49,170 bases of DNA from CBFDCQ01 sp965603355. GTDB lineage: Bacteria; Hydrogenedentota; CAZGCA01; CBFDCQ01. The DNA lies in the NCBI GenBank assembly GCA_965603355.1, contig CBFDCQ010000017.1, forward strand, positions 1-49,170, in the 5' to 3' direction. A program made the translations under genes and the position numbers. Below, piece after piece: positions 42,098-49,170 of the stretch. Numbering within the stretch: the first letter of the stretch is position 1; each line of letters opens with the position of its first letter. A model generated the notes under the pieces. That model was not told the DNA's origin. It ran no database searches and saw only the letters and a list, made by a program, of their open reading frames with translations.

Positions 42098-42400
42098 TCA
42101 GCCTTTCTGCGACCGGACCTTTTCCTTCTCCCGCTTCTTCTCCTCCTCAAGCTCGCCCAACGTTACCGTCAGCCTATCTTTGACCTTTGCGACGTCGTCG
42201 AACTTCCCGCACCCTGTCAGCCGGGCGCCCTCGCTTTCAGCGAGTATCTTTCGTTCCGCAACCTTCGCCTCGTAGACGCGGTCGATTTCCGCCAGTTTAT
42301 TCTTCTGTTCTTCGGTCAACGCACCGCCTTCTGCGGCGGTATCGCTGAGCCCCATGCGTTCAAGCGCAGATTCGTATGCGCTCTTAATCTTCTTTCCCAT
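42098..42400 (-). CDS. Small charged helical protein, function unknown
   Basis: A 100-residue protein starting MGKKIKSAYESALERMG. Almost the whole chain is predicted helix rich in Glu, Lys and Ala (ALTEEQKNKLAEIDRVYEAK, ELEEEKKREKEKV), so it may be a coiled coil. No domain is recognised and no cysteine pair or membrane segment is seen. It is convergent with the glycosyltransferase gene. Confidence 0.6.
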   Translation of the reverse strand: MGKKIKSAYESALERMGLSDTAAEGGALTEEQKNKLAEIDRVYEAKVAERKILAESEGARLTGCGKFDDVAKVKDRLTVTLGELEEEKKREKEKVRSQKG

Positions 42401-42504
42401 ATGTCACGTTCCTCGGATTACTCCTTCTTCTGCCGCAGAGTCGGTTTGCTCCTTGAGAAATGATAGCGCAACGGGCACACTTTGTGCAAGGACGCGTACG
42501 CCAA

Positions 42505-43584
42505 TCAAGTCAAGCCCCTCGACAGGCCCAGGGCATGTTTGAACAATTCGATGTCCTCCGAACGAGGTCCGCGAAAGATCACGGTAAGAATCAGAACGAT
42601 AACTACGGCGGCGATGAGCACGATGGGAATCGAGAGAAACAGCCGGACTATGCGACGGCTCTCGGTCATCCCGGCCGTCGTCTCGATGTGGTAGTACAGC
42701 CACGCAAACGGGAACACGGCGGCGATCCAGGCCAGGAAATTGAGCAGCGGTACCCCGAGGAACGCCCCGGCAAGACTATCGTGCCATATCCACCAACGGG
42801 AATGCGTGGCGAACGGATCGATCTGCAGATCCTGCAAGACAGCCACCGCAGTGACACCTGCCGCGAAGATGCACGTCTTGAACCGGCGAAACTCAAAGCG
42901 TTCGAAGATACGCTGCCACACGTACACCGAGATGTATAGACCGACACTCCAGCCGACTATGTTCACGACAGGTGCGGGCAGGTGCGGGATGTATAGCAAA
43001 TAGCCCGGCTCGCTGAAGAATCCGCCCAGAATGCCCCCGTTCTCCAGTATTGCCCCGTATACGAGCGCCACAACGAAGAACTTGACGAATGTCGCCCTTG
43101 ACGTCGCGAGCCAACAGTGAACCGCAAGTAGTGCCGAAAGGACCAGCCGCACGATCTCCGCACCCCGCATCAGGACCTCGTGCGGTCGCGGAGTCGGCGG
43201 TATAATCCAGAAGATGAGAATCGCCGGCGCAAGGCAACTGAGGCTTACGAGGAGAACGTCTTTCCGCCGGTTTCGAGTCCTGTCGCTTAACGGCCTGGCC
43301 AGGTAATACGCGGCGAACCACGCCAGCGGAAAAAGCGCTGTGAACGCGAAATCGCGCCTCGGCGGGTCAAGCAACCTGACCTCGGTATCGAGAAGCGAGA
43401 ACGCCTGAAACCACAGGTACCATGCCGGCACGTGCACCAGCGCTGCTTTCAACCGTGCTGACATACTCTTGTCCACAATGCCTGACCCGGATGACACCTC
43501 GTGAGGAGGCAAAGCACGCCTCACCCCTACCCTCGCCACATCAAAATCAGTCTCGCCAAACCCAGCGCAGCTACGTTCGGACAA
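42505..43584 (-). CDS. DUF422/CruF-like integral membrane protein
   Basis: A 359-residue polytopic membrane protein with about eight helices. The stretch GFFSEPGYLLYI...PAPVVNIVGWSVGLY, and DLQIDPFATHSRWWIWHD followed by GAFLGVPLLNFLAW, resemble the DUF422 family that includes CruF carotenoid hydratases. The match is by eye. A carotenoid role is unproven, as no other carotenoid gene is in the window. The start is uncertain: TTG at 43584 gives a polar 40-residue extension with a poor ribosome site, and ATG at 43464 (MSARLKAALVHVPAW) begins just before the first helix. It lies 13 bp from the SpoIID-like gene. Confidence 0.6.
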   Translation of the reverse strand: MSERSCAGFGETDFDVARVGVRRALPPHEVSSGSGIVDKSMSARLKAALVHVPAWYLWFQAFSLLDTEVRLLDPPRRDFAFTALFPLAWFAAYYLARPLSDRTRNRRKDVLLVSLSCLAPAILIFWIIPPTPRPHEVLMRGAEIVRLVLSALLAVHCWLATSRATFVKFFVVALVYGAILENGGILGGFFSEPGYLLYIPHLPAPVVNIVGWSVGLYISVYVWQRIFERFEFRRFKTCIFAAGVTAVAVLQDLQIDPFATHSRWWIWHDSLAGAFLGVPLLNFLAWIAAVFPFAWLYYHIETTAGMTESRRIVRLFLSIPIVLIAAVVIVLILTVIFRGPRSEDIELFKHALGLSRGLT

Positions 43585-43597
43585 TTCCGGAACGGGA

Positions 43598-45271
43598 CTA
43601 CAATCTCATACCGTAGAGCTTCACTATACTCGCGCCGGCGTAATAATGTTGCAGGATTCGCCTGTACGTCTCTCCGCGCAACGCCCTTCCGCGAGCGCCA
43701 TCCTGGCACATGCCGACACCGTGACCTCGGCCGGCTCCGACAAACGTAACGCTGACCAGCTTTCCGGAATCGTCTCTTTGAATATCAACCACTAACGCCG
43801 CACTGTAAAGTCCACCAAACAGGGAACGTATCGGAAGCTCTTTCCGGACAACCTTCTCGCCGCGCGTACCCACGACTTTCAACGCTTTCAGACGACCGGA
43901 TACCCCCCTATCAAGCGGGACGATGTCCGTCACGGTACCTATGCCGCCGATCTTTGCGGACACGAGATCGTTGACCTCATCAGCCGTGTAGATCTTCTTC
44001 CAGCGAAAATTCTCCGGTCTGTGAGATTCCGCGCACATGACCTCCGGCCTCGTTGTGACCCAGCCGGCAATCTCCCTCTCCCCGATCGGCGATGGCAGAC
44101 TGCCGCGGTCTCCCAACGTGTCGAGTCTACCCCGCAGCGCCGGGGCGGCATTCAACGACCACACGTTCTCGACGTTTTCTGTATGTCCACCGCAGTTGAG
44201 ACTGTACACCGTGTCAACCGGGCGCACTCCCTCCATGAGGATCTCGCCTCTTGTCATCCTGGCCGCGGCGGTCGTTGGCGGCGCCCGACGGTTCAGACCG
44301 CCGTACGCCTGGCAGTGCTCCGTCGCGCAAAGGTCGTAACCGTCCGCGAGGTGGCGCGTTCCGATCTTCGCCACCGTCTCCGTGCGTGCAGCTACCGATT
44401 GCGCTTGAAGCGCGGCTTCCGGCCAGCTCGACGGCATCTCGGCAGGCACCACGCCCAGAATGTACGATTCAAGGTCAACGTACTCGACCACCTGCAGGGC
44501 GCCATCCTTGCCGACACCTACCTCCAGCGCGCCTTCATACGTCCTGTCCTCACGACGTTCGTTCCAGAATCCAAAGTTCACGTCCTTGATCATGACCGGC
44601 GACTTGGACACCAAGGAAACGGGAGCGGAGACTACGAGCGTGCTCGCGTTGTTTACGTCGCGCACCACGATCGTCCCTGCGGCGGGCGTGACAGCCTCCT
44701 CCTCAATCCACGCCGCCACGTTCGCTGCCGACAAATCCTCTCGCACGCGCACCGCCTCATCCCTGTCCGCGTGGGCGCTGACGGACAGTATCAAGCTCGT
44801 GTTGTCAACGAGATGATCGCCTATATTGAGCTTCCTGCCCCGTCGTATAAGTTCTGCACGATATCCTTTCCGCCTCCAGCTCCTCATATCTCTCCAGGCT
44901 TGACGCCGCTCGCTCCCGCGATGCGATGCGACACAGACGCGGTACAAAGTCTTCGCAGACACGGTGGTGCCGACCTCGAAGACCAGCCTGTTACTCTGTT
45001 GAGTCGGCAAAAGGAGATCCCCGCGCTTGAGCAAGATGCTGCCTGCTGAATGAATCTCTATACTGCGCTCATTCCGAACGATGCCTATGCGCAACACCGG
45101 CGGACAGCTCCTCTCGAGACGGTTCCTCTCTTGCCAATCGCTTCGCCGACCGAAAAGTTGAGCAGGAGCGCCGCAACTTAACAGGCCCCACAACATCAGA
45201 GACGTCCCGATCACCGCAATCAGTACCCTCGATCGCTTGAGCCTACTACACACAACAAGAACCCTCGCCAT
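43598..45271 (-). CDS. SpoIID/LytB-domain lipoprotein with SPOR-like segment
   Basis: A 557-residue exported protein. The N-terminus has a lipobox (MLWGLLSCG), so it is probably a lipoprotein. Residues about 140-200 look like a SPOR-type peptidoglycan-binding repeat (SVSAHADRDEAVRVREDLSA). The C-terminal half is the SpoIID domain (YILGVVPAEMPSSWPEAALQAQSVAARTE, then LNCGGHTENVENVW and GAGRGHGVGMCQDGARGRA). SpoIID-type enzymes cleave glycan strands in sporulation; related LytB domains act in septal wall remodelling of non-spore formers. GGAG ten bases before the ATG at 45271 supports this start, which overlaps the upstream fusion gene by 26 bp. It is read from the minus strand directly after the GlcNAc kinase/MurQ gene. 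Confidence 0.85.
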   Translation of the reverse strand: MARVLVVCSRLKRSRVLIAVIGTSLMLWGLLSCGAPAQLFGRRSDWQERNRLERSCPPVLRIGIVRNERSIEIHSAGSILLKRGDLLLPTQQSNRLVFEVGTTVSAKTLYRVCVASHRGSERRQAWRDMRSWRRKGYRAELIRRGRKLNIGDHLVDNTSLILSVSAHADRDEAVRVREDLSAANVAAWIEEEAVTPAAGTIVVRDVNNASTLVVSAPVSLVSKSPVMIKDVNFGFWNERREDRTYEGALEVGVGKDGALQVVEYVDLESYILGVVPAEMPSSWPEAALQAQSVAARTETVAKIGTRHLADGYDLCATEHCQAYGGLNRRAPPTTAAARMTRGEILMEGVRPVDTVYSLNCGGHTENVENVWSLNAAPALRGRLDTLGDRGSLPSPIGEREIAGWVTTRPEVMCAESHRPENFRWKKIYTADEVNDLVSAKIGGIGTVTDIVPLDRGVSGRLKALKVVGTRGEKVVRKELPIRSLFGGLYSAALVVDIQRDDSGKLVSVTFVGAGRGHGVGMCQDGARGRALRGETYRRILQHYYAGASIVKLYGMRL

Positions 45272-47102
45272 TTTCTTTCGTCTCCAATGCTTTGCGGAGA
45301 ATGTCCCCGGATTCAACCAGAATCTGCCTGGCTCTGTCGGAATCCACCGAGAGCCTCTTCATAATGATCGCGACTTTCACTTCGTAATCCGCAAGTTTGA
45401 GCAGTTCGGACGCCTCTGCATCGTCCACGGCGGCAATGTCCGAGACGATCTTGCGTGCTCGCCTGCGAAGTTTGGAACTGCGCGGCTGCACATCCACCAT
45501 CAGGTTGCCGTATACCTTGCCGAGCTTAACCATCACGGCGGTAGATATCATGTTTAACACCATCTTCGTCGCGGTAGCCGCTTTCATCCGGGTCGAACCT
45601 GTTATCACCTCGGGACCGACCACGGGGTTTATCACAATATCGGCTTCGGCAAAACTCGCTCCGCGAGGATTGCACGCGACGAGAACGGTGGTCGCACCTC
45701 GTCTTCGAGCCTCATCGAGCGCGCCCTTGACAAAAGGCGTAGTCCCGCTGGCAGCGATTCCTACCACAACGTCCGCTCGGCTGACCTCGCGCCGCACGAC
45801 CTCTCTCATCCCCTCTTCAGCATCGTCTTCAGCACCCTCCGCGGCGACCTTCGCCGCCGAATCTCCGCCGGCGAGAACAGCCTGCACGGTCTCCGGCGGA
45901 ACCCCGAACGTCGGAGGACATTCCGCCGCATCCAGCATGCCGATCCGCCCGCTGGTGCCGGCGCCCACATACAACATTGTACCTCCTGAGCGCAACGCAT
46001 CCGCAGCAGCATCGACTGCGCGGCCGACACTCTCCAAAACCTGTTTAACCGCCGGCGCCACTTTATGGTCTTCGAGATTGATTATATCGAGCATCGCCAA
46101 CGTCGACAGACGGTCAATCTCCTGGGACCGCCAGTTTCTGGCTTCGGTCACCGGCAGACTTGGCAGCTCGCTTGCGACATCATCATGGAACCTCTCGCCG
46201 GTCACGCTGTCGCGCGCAAGCCTTGCGGCCGCAACTGCACCTTCCACGGTGGGACGCACAACTGCCGCCGTCGGCAGCAGCTCTGCAATCTCACTCCTCA
46301 CTCTATCGAAATATGTCGGGAAATGTTCGAGCAGACCGCCATAAAGCACTACTTCCGGCCCGTCAGCCTCGAGCCCAAGCTGTGCCGCAACATGGTGCAC
46401 GAGTTCGGCGAGGTGTCGTGCACCGGTTTCGATTATCCCCTCTGCAACGCCGTCGCCTTGTTCCGCGCAGCTGAACACGACGTCAGCAAGCGAGGCCACA
46501 TCGCCTACGCTGGCACCGTAAACCCACCTAACCACATGATCCGGATCGGCCGCTCCCACCCTCTCGATGAAACGCGCCAGAAGCGAGGTTTGAGCGCCAC
46601 GGCCCTGTCCGGCTCTCGCCGCCGCCCGCAACGCTTCGGCAACTATGACGTAGCCGCTGCCCTCATCTCCAAGCAGGTGACCGCTTCCTCCCGCTATCAG
46701 TCTTTTCCCTTCCGCGTTGACACCCGTCACGCAGGAACCGGTGCCCGCCACCACCGCTATACCGCATTTCTCCAGTCCGGCAGACGCGAGCGCCAGAAAC
46801 GTGTCGTCAGTAACGATCGTCTTGTCTGCCACGCCAAGCGTTTCGCATACTCTTCTCACGAGAGCAAGATCAGCGCGAGCACGGACTCCGGCTATGCCGA
46901 ACGAGATCGCTTGCACGCGGTCGAGCCGGTAGTCCCGCAAAAGATTCTCGAGAAGGTTGCCCAACACGTTCAGGCAGCCGGTTTCGCCGACAACGTTCGG
47001 GTTCGCGGGTCCGACCGCGCACCTCGCCAGAACGTTCTCTTCCTCGGTCAGAACGCCAACGGTTCTTGTCGCACCACCGTCCACACCGATGAACAATGCC
47101 AT
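45246..47102 (-). CDS. Fusion of BadF-type GlcNAc kinase and MurQ etherase
   Basis: A 618-residue protein of two parts. Residues 1-300 form a BadF/BadG-type sugar kinase (MALFIGVDGGATRTVGVL, then VVAGTGSCVTGV, GDEGSGYVIV) like N-acetylglucosamine kinases. Residues about 330-618 are a MurQ N-acetylmuramic acid 6-phosphate etherase with a SIS fold (YVGAGTSGRIGMLDAAEC, GIAASGTTPFVKGAL, TRMKAATATKMVLN). Together they could phosphorylate aminosugars and split the lactyl ether during peptidoglycan recycling. GAGAGG before the ATG at 47102 supports the start. The frame extends to 47201, but that part crosses the promoter and terminator region. It is coupled to the SpoIID gene. Confidence 0.9.
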   Translation of the reverse strand: MALFIGVDGGATRTVGVLTEEENVLARCAVGPANPNVVGETGCLNVLGNLLENLLRDYRLDRVQAISFGIAGVRARADLALVRRVCETLGVADKTIVTDDTFLALASAGLEKCGIAVVAGTGSCVTGVNAEGKRLIAGGSGHLLGDEGSGYVIVAEALRAAARAGQGRGAQTSLLARFIERVGAADPDHVVRWVYGASVGDVASLADVVFSCAEQGDGVAEGIIETGARHLAELVHHVAAQLGLEADGPEVVLYGGLLEHFPTYFDRVRSEIAELLPTAAVVRPTVEGAVAAARLARDSVTGERFHDDVASELPSLPVTEARNWRSQEIDRLSTLAMLDIINLEDHKVAPAVKQVLESVGRAVDAAADALRSGGTMLYVGAGTSGRIGMLDAAECPPTFGVPPETVQAVLAGGDSAAKVAAEGAEDDAEEGMREVVRREVSRADVVVGIAASGTTPFVKGALDEARRRGATTVLVACNPRGASFAEADIVINPVVGPEVITGSTRMKAATATKMVLNMISTAVMVKLGKVYGNLMVDVQPRSSKLRRRARKIVSDIAAVDDAEASELLKLADYEVKVAIIMKRLSVDSDRARQILVESGDILRKALETKENGEGSCCV

Positions 47103-47139
47103 CCCGATTTTCCTCTCGTCCTTGTCCAGGCCTGTCGCG

Positions 47140-47169
47140 ATGATACCATACCACGCCAATACTCGGCAA
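47140..47169 (-). promoter_or_regulatory. Probable promoter of the kinase/MurQ gene
   Basis: Minus strand TTGCCG (47169-47164), 18 bp, TATCAT (47145-47140). It sits between the terminator at 47181-47211 and the start codon at 47102. Confidence 0.5.
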
Positions 47170-47180
47170 CGATGATCGCG

Positions 47181-47211
47181 AAACGAAAACGGCGGAGACA
47201 TGCTCCGCCGT
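47181..47211 (-). terminator. Intrinsic terminator of the upstream minus-strand gene
   Basis: ACGGCGGA (47189-47196) and TCCGCCGT (47204-47211) form an 8-bp perfect stem. On the minus strand it is followed by TTTCGTTT. It ends the transcript of the 47266-47727 gene. Confidence 0.75.
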
Positions 47212-47265
47212 CAAGTTCTGTCCGGCACAGGTCAATCCCCCGCTAACCGGTTTCTGGATTACCCG

Positions 47266-47727
47266 TTACTCTTTTTCTCGCTCGAGCCGAAGACGCTCCA
47301 TTGTAGCCGCGAGGCGTGCCGATTGTCGAACCATTTCCACACGGACCTTCTGCTCCTCGACCCACGGCGACAGCTGAGCGAACTGTTCCTTGGTCACGTT
47401 TTTCTTGACGAGATCCAGAAGTTCACCGCCGAGCGCCTCAAGCTTGTCAACGCCCGGAATTATTTCCTTAGTGGAAGTAATACCGGCGCTGATCTCGTCA
47501 CGGCTGCCCCACGCCTTCTGAAAAGCCGGGCGTATCTCCAGCAGCTTGGCGTCAGCCACCTTGAGGGTGAAGGTGACCTCGGCCCACAACCCCTCGATGT
47601 TGCACGCCGTTCCATAGCTACTCCGGACACCGCTACCTCCTTGCTGAGCATGGATGCCCAATGCGCACAAACCCAGCGCAACGACAAGAACCGTCCCCAG
47701 GACAATCATCGAAACCTTTGGCCTCAT
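47266..47727 (-). CDS. Small secreted helical protein
   Basis: A 153-residue exported protein. It has an N-terminal signal peptide (MIVLGTVLVVALGLCALGIHAQ). The mature part is helical and charged (VTFTLKVADAKLLEIRPAF, QKVRVEMVRQSARLAATMER). Layout and size resemble small periplasmic Spy/CpxP-like proteins, but no LTxxQ motif is visible, so the family is unknown. Its terminator is at 47181-47211. Confidence 0.65.
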   Translation of the reverse strand: MRPKVSMIVLGTVLVVALGLCALGIHAQQGGSGVRSSYGTACNIEGLWAEVTFTLKVADAKLLEIRPAFQKAWGSRDEISAGITSTKEIIPGVDKLEALGGELLDLVKKNVTKEQFAQLSPWVEEQKVRVEMVRQSARLAATMERLRLEREKE

Positions 47728-47812
47728 TTCCTTTTCCTCCTCAACTCAGTATCGACTACACGACACTCGTGCAGCACTACATCATCGGTTGAACGTTCAA
47801 CGCCTGCTATAG

Positions 47813-48709
47813 TTATAATATCGAAATTGCCCTTGCCGGTTCCCATCCTGTGCGTCTGACAGTCTCTATTGCCTCATCCAGATGGCGTATCATGTCAGCC
47901 TTGTCCTGCGGCAGTCTGCCGTCCAGCGACAGCAGGTTTGAGATGTGGTCGCTCTTGAATGTGGAGCAAATACCATCCAGGCGCTCAATCATCAACCTCT
48001 CCTCTTCAAGCAGCTCGAGCGTCGAGCAAGGCGAAAACGCGCCCTCCTCCAACATTGACGCGAGAGGTGTGCCGGGGACGACAACCAAAGTCCGAACGCG
48101 TATGAAATCCGGAGCGATCCGGTTGAGCGCGGATGCGGTGAATTCAGCGTGTTCACTGTGTCTATCCGCGCCGCCGAGCCCGATGAGCACGTACTCCGAC
48201 AGCGATATGCCCGCCTCCTTCACCTTCAATCCAGCCTCGACAGCTTGCGCCGCCGTGAAACCCTTTGTCACGTTCCCGAGGGTCTCGTCGTCGCCGCTCT
48301 CAAGCCCGAGATGCAATCGCGACAAGCCCGCTTCGGCCAACCGCCGCAGCTCTTCGACCGGCTTCTTCAGCACGGTCCTCGCCCTGCCATAGCTTGTGAC
48401 GCGTTCCAGTTTCGGGAAATGCCGGTACAGATGGCGCAGAATCTCCTCGAACTGATCGACCGGTATGATGACGCTGTCGGCATCCCCGATGAAAGCGGTG
48501 CGCGCATCTGCACGAAACCCCGCGGCAACTTCAATATCGCTCAGCACCTCGTCGACGGGCCGTTTCTTGAAGCGCGACCCTTTGTACATGCCGCAAAACG
48601 CGCACCTGTTCCACGGACAGCCGCGCGTGACCCGGATTAGCACGCTGAACGCCTCGCTCGGCGGCCTGTACGGAGGCATCTCGTAAGCTGGTTCACCAGA
48701 AATGCTCAA
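47813..48709 (-). CDS. Radical SAM protein with CX4CX2C cluster motif
   Basis: A 298-residue radical SAM enzyme. The iron-sulfur site reads TRGCPWNRCAFCGMYKG, giving C-x4-C-x2-C rather than the classic C-x3-C-x2-C; this spacing recurs in a known subset with GCxxNxCxFC. Other parts are a SAM-binding strand (TAFIGDADSV), LHLGLESGDDETL and EYVLIGLGG. The substrate is unknown. The start is TTG at 48709 with AAGAG abutting, or ATG at 48679 (MPPYRPPSEA), where family members often begin. Confidence 0.82.
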   Translation of the reverse strand: MSISGEPAYEMPPYRPPSEAFSVLIRVTRGCPWNRCAFCGMYKGSRFKKRPVDEVLSDIEVAAGFRADARTAFIGDADSVIIPVDQFEEILRHLYRHFPKLERVTSYGRARTVLKKPVEELRRLAEAGLSRLHLGLESGDDETLGNVTKGFTAAQAVEAGLKVKEAGISLSEYVLIGLGGADRHSEHAEFTASALNRIAPDFIRVRTLVVVPGTPLASMLEEGAFSPCSTLELLEEERLMIERLDGICSTFKSDHISNLLSLDGRLPQDKADMIRHLDEAIETVRRTGWEPARAISIL

Positions 48710-48887
48710 CTCTTCTGCCCGTTTTCAGCCTATAACTACAATACGTTCAACCGGTTATGAAACGTGGCTCTGCCACCGGCACGGTCGACAAGAACCAGCC
48801 GATTCCGTCCTGTTTTCCCGACAATGGTAACCCTAAACAGGCCGGAAAGTCAACGCACGCCCACAAGAATTGTCATAACTCCGTGAT

Positions 48888-49170
48888 AATGTCCTCTTGC
48901 CGACTCGGTAGAAATGTCCTCTATGGTAACCTCCTTTGAGAAGGAGGTGATTATGGAGGGAGAATTGTTGATGAGTGCGAAGGAGAGGCGTCGCAAGGTG
49001 GAGTTCGAGGGTATAGTAGAGGGTCGTATGACGATACTGGAGGTATCAGAGAAGCTGGGGTTGTCGTATCGGCAATCTCGCCGCAGCTATAAGCGGTTTC
49101 GTGAAGAGGGAGACGCGGGTCTTGTGCACCGCAGCCGGGGCAGGAGGTCCAATAGTGCCAAGCCGGAGGA
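48888..49170 (+). mobile_element. Left end of an insertion sequence (ISNCY type), runs off the window
   Basis: The sequence from about 48888 holds the ten-base word AATGTCCTCT twice (48888-48897 and 48913-48922), 25 bp apart, ahead of a transposase gene that continues past 49170. Such TGTCCTCT words flank several ISNCY/IS481-like elements. The right end and terminal repeat lie outside the window. The gap 48710-48887 shows no other feature. Confidence 0.6.
48953..49170 (+). CDS. ISNCY-family transposase, N-terminal part (3' end outside window)
   Basis: Open to the end of the window: 72 codons from the ATG at 48953, preceded by a perfect AAGGAGGTGATT site. The visible protein is the N-terminal helix-turn-helix (EGRMTILEVSEKLGLSYRQS, RSYKRFREEGDAGLVHRSRG), typical of transposases of this group. 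The catalytic DDE domain would lie downstream. An alternative ATG is at 48971 (MSAKERRRKVEF). Confidence 0.82.
   Translation, partial: MEGELLMSAKERRRKVEFEGIVEGRMTILEVSEKLGLSYRQSRRSYKRFREEGDAGLVHRSRGRRSNSAKPE

Noticed and set aside
47103..47201. N-terminal extension of the kinase/MurQ fusion
   Set aside because: It runs across a terminator hairpin and a promoter, whereas MALFIGVDGG at 47102 has a ribosome site.

Overview
The window comes from a bacterial chromosome of moderately high GC. It is diderm-like: it has a PpiD/SurA-type chaperone, a GspA/GspB pair, PilT, a bifunctional penicillin-binding protein and secreted proteins with C-terminal sorting tags. The gene mix (RNase Y/YmdB, a deoxyhypusine-synthase-like polyamine operon, TSP3 repeats with a VPALP-type C-terminal helix, a CFI-box C-terminus, REP-like palindromes) fits an uncultured candidate-phylum lineage such as Hydrogenedentota, Sumerlaeota or Omnitrophota. 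That placement is an inference and no phylum can be fixed from this window. Many genes have textbook sigma-70 promoters (TTGACN, 17-18 bp, TANNNT), which I list.

Layout. 1-900: end of pyrC, then a small structured RNA candidate with its own promoter and terminator. 900-7750: an accessory block on the minus strand built from two related cassettes. Each cassette has a secreted protein (an Asp-box propeller or a metallo-beta-lactamase) ending in the same 113-residue calcium-repeat/anchor module, overlapped by a zinc-ribbon gene and driven by a related promoter. One zinc-ribbon/PilZ copy is a chimeric pseudogene, and a pair of inverted REP elements sits in only one cassette. 7428-13931: pilZ, smc, ymdB and rny on the minus strand, with a structured 6S-like RNA candidate upstream of rny. 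14776-17271: ridA, a TFIIB-type zinc-ribbon gene, a TPR protein and a short flotillin (FloA)-like protein.

17328-21349: three tandem HD-GYP (c-di-GMP phosphodiesterase-type) genes, each with its own promoter and leader, plus an antisense 53-residue zinc-ribbon gene. 21694-23516: an SMC-like ATPase and a TOPRIM-like partner, a probable defence module resembling but not clearly matching PARIS. 23576-26253: a polyamine operon (pyruvoyl arginine decarboxylase, deoxyhypusine-synthase-like enzyme, agmatinase). 26377-34711: pilT, a small membrane protein, PBP1A, a PpiD-like chaperone and gspB/gspA. 34981-38334: purC-purF-purM.

38859-49170: a secreted TIG-domain protein with a CFI-box tail behind a long leader, a glycosyltransferase, a coiled-coil protein, a DUF422/CruF-like membrane protein, a SpoIID-type lipoprotein overlapping a GlcNAc-kinase/MurQ fusion (cell-wall recycling), a secreted small protein, a radical SAM protein, and the left end of an IS with an ISNCY-type transposase running off the window. 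Themes that link the genes are c-di-GMP turnover and sensing (HD-GYP x3, PilZ, PilT), surface display of tagged proteins, and peptidoglycan synthesis and recycling.
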